From SKUL01 sp964487545 (lineage in GTDB: Bacteria > Bacteroidota > Bacteroidia > Flavobacteriales_D > SKUL01): DNA of 64,000 nucleotides. Of the stretch, positions 61,369 to 64,000 are shown one piece after another (the first letter of the stretch is position 1; every line of letters begins with the position of its first letter). The stretch is taken from positions 1-64,000 of the forward strand of contig CAZARI010000008.1 of the NCBI GenBank assembly GCA_964487545.1, in the 5' to 3' direction. A model generated the notes under the pieces. The model searched no databases. It saw only the letters and a list, made by a program, of their open reading frames with translations, and was not told the DNA's origin. The position numbers were made by a program, and so were the translations under genes.

Positions 61369-61665
61369 TTACTGGTTTCCGGAGATCACTTTGGGCACCT
61401 TAAAATAGTCTGAATCCTTTTTCGGAGCGTTCAGCAAAGCCTCTTCCTTGGTTATTTCTTCTGTGACTTCATCCTCGCGCAGCACATCGGTGGTTTCGGT
61501 CATGTGAATGAGCGGTTCCACACCGATGGTGTCTACTTCATTCAGCACTTCTACTAAATCGAGGATGCGCTCCAGATCGCCTTTAATGGCCGCTTTTTCA
61601 GACTCCGAAAAACGCAATCTCGCCAGCTTGGCAATGTGATCTATGGTGTTGTCGTCTATTTTCAT
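61369..61665 (-). CDS. gatC: Aspartyl/glutamyl-tRNA amidotransferase subunit C
   Basis: 98 residues from the ATG at 61665; the longer frame to 61788 has a non-GatC leader and passes the promoter box. GatC stabilises GatA in the GatCAB amidotransferase, which converts misacylated Glu-tRNA(Gln) or Asp-tRNA(Asn). Family features: DHIAKLARLRFSESEKAAI, LVEVLNEVDTIGVEPLIHMT, LREDEVTEEITKEEAL and a final DYFKVPKVI. gatA and gatB are not in the window. Confidence 0.94.
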   Translation of the reverse strand: MKIDDNTIDHIAKLARLRFSESEKAAIKGDLERILDLVEVLNEVDTIGVEPLIHMTETTDVLREDEVTEEITKEEALLNAPKKDSDYFKVPKVISGNQ

Positions 61666-61730
61666 CGGTCCGATCTGAAGATTGGATGGGCGTTTTAGTA
61701 TCGCGTTTCCGGAGTCAATATTCCGTCGGG

Positions 61731-61738
61731 CAAAGTTA
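61731..61738 (-). promoter_or_regulatory. -7 promoter box for gatC-rbfA
   Basis: The minus strand reads TAACTTTG (TAnnTTTG), 65 bases upstream of the chosen gatC ATG. Confidence 0.45.
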
Positions 61739-61819
61739 TTAAATCTTTTGGAGCACGAGACCGATTGGAAATCTACCTGACCTTTCACTTGCGAACGATA
61801 ATTATCTGAGCACTTTTAA

Positions 61820-62029
61820 AATGTGTAGATTTATAATACAACCGGACAATTAGTTAAAGCATTTATTAATCCTANNNNNNNNNNNNNNNNNNNNNNNNNN
61901 NNNNNNNNNNNNNNNNNNNNNNNNNNNNNNNNNNNNNNNNNNNNNNNNNNNNNNNNNNNNNNNNNNNNNNNNNNAATGTGTAGATTTATAATACAACCGG
62001 ACAATTAGTTAAAGCATTTATTAATCCTA
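61820..62029. other. Scaffold gap flanked by identical 55-base sequences
   Basis: 100 N (61875-61974) separate two exactly identical 55-base stretches, 61820-61874 and 61975-62029. A 100-N gap is the usual placeholder for unknown length, and exact 55-base overlap at contig ends is expected of a k=55 assembly graph. The contigs probably overlap and no sequence is missing. Remaining non-coding bases to 62292 hold the trpS promoter; nothing else was recognised. Confidence 0.9.
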
Positions 62030-62241
62030 TTAGAAAGGCAATTACCTGAGCGCTGATTATTGATATTTCAACTTTTGGAGGCTGCTGGTTACTTTTTGCA
62101 CATTAAAAGCGAAAAATCGTCATTCGGTGTAAAGATTATTAAGTATTAAGCATTTTTACAGCGCGAGTAAAATCCTAAAGCTCTGCTTCTGCTGCTAAAG
62201 CTGTCTTCCTCACATTCGAACTAAATCCAATCCGATCTTCT

Positions 62242-62249
62242 TATTTTTG
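62242..62249 (+). promoter_or_regulatory. -7 promoter box for trpS
   Basis: TATTTTTG (TAnnTTTG), 43 bases before the trpS ATG at 62293. Confidence 0.5.
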
Positions 62250-62292
62250 TGCGCAAGCGGCCATTGCCGTAATTTTTGCCAAAACAATTAGC

Positions 62293-63273
62293 ATGAAACG
62301 CGTACTCACCGGAATTCAAAGCACCGGACAACCTCACTTGGGAAATGTGCTCGGCGCCATGTTGCCCGCCATCGAAATGAGCGACCGGCCCGAAAACGAA
62401 GCATTTTTCTTTATTGCCGACCTACACTCGCTGACCACCATTCGAGATCCCCAATTGCTGCACGAGAACACCATGGCCGTTGCGGCGGCTTGGCTCGCAT
62501 TGGGGCTTGATACTACGAAAAACACGTTTTACCGGCAGAGCGATGTGCCCGAAGTCACCGAATTATCATGGTATCTCAACTGTCTGGCCCCTTACCCGAT
62601 GCTGGCCAATGCACATTCGTTTAAAGACCGCCAAAATCGCCTGGCCGAAGTAAACGGAGGGCTCTTTACTTATCCGGTATTGATGGCCGCGGATATATTA
62701 TTGTATGACGCCCATGAAGTTCCGGTGGGAAAAGACCAGAAGCAGCACCTCGAAATTACGCGTGATCTGGCCGATTCGTTTAACCGACACTACGGCGAAA
62801 ACTTACTGATTGTACCCGATGCCGTAATCAGCGAACAAGTGCAAATTGTGCCCGGTACCGACGGCCAGAAAATGAGCAAATCGTACGATAATTTTATCAG
62901 CATTTTCGCCCCCGAAAAAGTGTTGAAAAAGCAAGTGATGGCTGTTGTTACCGACTCCACCCCATTAGAAGAACCGAAAAACCCCGACACGTGCAATGTT
63001 TTTAAATTGTATGAACTGGTGGCATCAACGGAAGCGGTAGCAGCCATGCGCAGCAATTACCGCAATGGCGGTTTTGGATACGGACACGCCAAAAAGGCCC
63101 TACTGGAAGTCCTGCTCGACCGTTTTTCAACAACGCGAGAAACCTACAACTCATACATGAATGAACCCGGGCGCATCATCGAACAACTCGATTTGGGTGC
63201 CGACAAAGCCCGTCTCACGGCAAGTGAAACCCTTAAGCGCGTGCGACGGGTGTTGGGATACAAATTCCAATAA
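62293..63273 (+). CDS. trpS: Tryptophanyl-tRNA synthetase
   Basis: 326 residues, typical bacterial TrpRS. It charges tRNA(Trp) with tryptophan. The class I signatures are present as PHLGN (14-18, HIGH-like) and KMSKS (193-197). TGIQSTGQPHLGNVLGA, FIADLHSLT, YPVLMAADILLY and PVGKDQKQHLE are family landmarks. It is monocistronic; a G/C-rich stem (63279-63286 with 63301-63308) follows the stop. Confidence 0.97.
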   Translation: MKRVLTGIQSTGQPHLGNVLGAMLPAIEMSDRPENEAFFFIADLHSLTTIRDPQLLHENTMAVAAAWLALGLDTTKNTFYRQSDVPEVTELSWYLNCLAPYPMLANAHSFKDRQNRLAEVNGGLFTYPVLMAADILLYDAHEVPVGKDQKQHLEITRDLADSFNRHYGENLLIVPDAVISEQVQIVPGTDGQKMSKSYDNFISIFAPEKVLKKQVMAVVTDSTPLEEPKNPDTCNVFKLYELVASTEAVAAMRSNYRNGGFGYGHAKKALLEVLLDRFSTTRETYNSYMNEPGRIIEQLDLGADKARLTASETLKRVRRVLGYKFQ

Positions 63274-63278
63274 AGCAG

Positions 63279-63308
63279 CGGTGCGGCTCTTTCTAAAAAA
63301 CCGCACCG
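63279..63308 (+). terminator. Hairpin after trpS, possible terminator
   Basis: CGGTGCGG pairs with CCGCACCG, eight base pairs with a 14-base A/T-rich loop. No T-run directly follows, so it could instead be a factor-assisted or bidirectional end between trpS and the convergent HNH gene. Confidence 0.5.
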
Positions 63309-63346
63309 GTAACATTCAACATCAAATCTTTGGTTTTTTCTGAACA

Positions 63347-63904
63347 TCAATCAATGGTGACGTGGCTCCAGTTCTCTCCGTTGCGGATTCGGTTGAGTTG
63401 CGTGTGCGTAATACCAAACATTTTGGCAATCATGCTCAACTTGATGTTCTCGTCTTGCAACAACTTCTTGATGCGCTTCACCTTGTTTTCATCGAGCTTG
63501 TAGCCCCTGGTACGTCGCTTGCGCGGCTTGGGTGAGTGCTTGCGATGCTCGAACAACTTGCGCCGGTTAACCAGTTCGAGGTTCTCGACGTGGTTGTTGG
63601 TTCGGTCGAAATCCTTGTGGATAACAAAAATGTGGTATTCATCCTGGGCCTCCAAAAAGAGATGAGAAACAAGGCGGTGAATGTAACGGTTACGCTGTCG
63701 ACCGTCGGGATACTTAATCACTGCATACGGATAGCCGGCAATGGACCCTTGATCCATCACGCGAACAACACCATCTTTTTCCAATCTTCGGACTCGGCCG
63801 CAATTGGAAACATCATAAATCGGAATGATCTCTTCGCCCTCAACGTGACGCAGCGGTTTCCAATTTTCACCAGGCAAATCATCAACTGTACCTTTCTTTT
63901 TCAT
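63347..63904 (-). CDS. HNH endonuclease with NUMOD4 motif
   Basis: 185 residues. The N-terminus is a NUMOD4-like segment (NWKPLRHVEGEEIIPIYDVSN, split as ENWKPLR ... YDVSNCGRVRRL); an HNH_3-type nuclease core follows (YIHRLVSHLFL, then FVIHKDFDRTNNHVENLELV). The C-terminus is a small helix-turn-helix (IKLSMIAKMFGITHTQLNRI), probably DNA-binding. Such proteins occur as free-standing homing-type or phage-related endonucleases. No intron or phage gene is seen next to it. It converges with trpS. Confidence 0.8.
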   Translation of the reverse strand: MKKKGTVDDLPGENWKPLRHVEGEEIIPIYDVSNCGRVRRLEKDGVVRVMDQGSIAGYPYAVIKYPDGRQRNRYIHRLVSHLFLEAQDEYHIFVIHKDFDRTNNHVENLELVNRRKLFEHRKHSPKPRKRRTRGYKLDENKVKRIKKLLQDENIKLSMIAKMFGITHTQLNRIRNGENWSHVTID

Positions 63905-64000
63905 GGTTTAACGAATTGAATTTTATACTATTTGAGGGCGCCTAATGTAAAAAATATTATTCGGAATGTCCACTTACCACGACATTTTAACATTACTGTT

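Noticed and set aside
61820..62029. Direct repeat flanking the gap read as a biological repeat or insertion-element footprint
   Set aside because: The copies are exactly identical, exactly 55 bases and meet the gap edges on both sides, which is better explained by assembly overlap.

Overview
The window is a piece of a Bacteroidota chromosome, most likely order Flavobacteriales. The evidence is an intact sprA (the type IX secretion translocon), four proteins ending in type IX sorting domains (two type A, two type B/CHU_C), a PorT-like barrel, a TonB energy transducer, and several boxes matching the Bacteroidota -7 promoter element TAnnTTTG. No rRNA, tRNA, CRISPR array or complete insertion sequence was found. 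A family- or genus-level assignment is not possible from sequence reading alone.

Positions 1-11540 are an accessory, visibly A+T-richer region in which every gene reads leftward. It holds (i) an unknown 289-residue protein, (ii) a PIF1-like helicase, (iii) an overlapping set of DNA cytosine methyltransferase, GHKL/MORC-like ATPase and methyltransferase-like protein, (iv) a RES-domain protein with sce7725- and sce7726-family partners, and (v) an unknown 201-residue protein. The region abuts the 3' end of an aldehyde dehydrogenase-like gene (stop at 11540). Copies of that gene's last ~80 bases recur between the cassettes: 7465-7544 is nearly exact with only synonymous changes, 10810-10850 carries small deletions, and 1557-1600 is diverged. 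Each copy is followed on the minus strand by a short palindromic repeat. This looks like a defence island built by repeated insertion at one protein-coding attachment site; it is the most unusual structure in the window.

11540-20381 carries deoC with two aldehyde dehydrogenase-family genes (possibly a split ALDH16-type pair), a secreted Cys-rich small protein, the sulfate-activation operon cysC-cysD-cysN, and an M48 protease with two small membrane-protein genes. 20527-32503 is the leftward run maeB-ruvA-sprA-gcvH-vanZ-like-tonB, ending at a clear terminator, with a remnant of a second tonB beyond it. 32639-38727 holds secreted proteins: a type IX cargo protein, an Omp28-like cargo protein, a TlpA-like thioredoxin, a DUF6029 protein and an Omp28-like lipoprotein; three of these carry CxxC motifs.

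38959-50046 includes ruvB, a sensor-kinase-like protein without its ATPase domain, the lipid operon pdxA-yceD-rpmF-fabH-accB-accC, a large type IX cargo protein and ribE. 50056-61665 contains metF, a CUB-domain surface protein with two small secreted neighbours, lepA, a PorT-like barrel, an acyl-CoA carboxyltransferase, and gatC-rbfA-ABC permease. A 100-N scaffold gap at 61875-61974 is flanked by identical 55-base sequences and is probably an unmerged contig overlap. trpS and an HNH/NUMOD4 endonuclease close the window.
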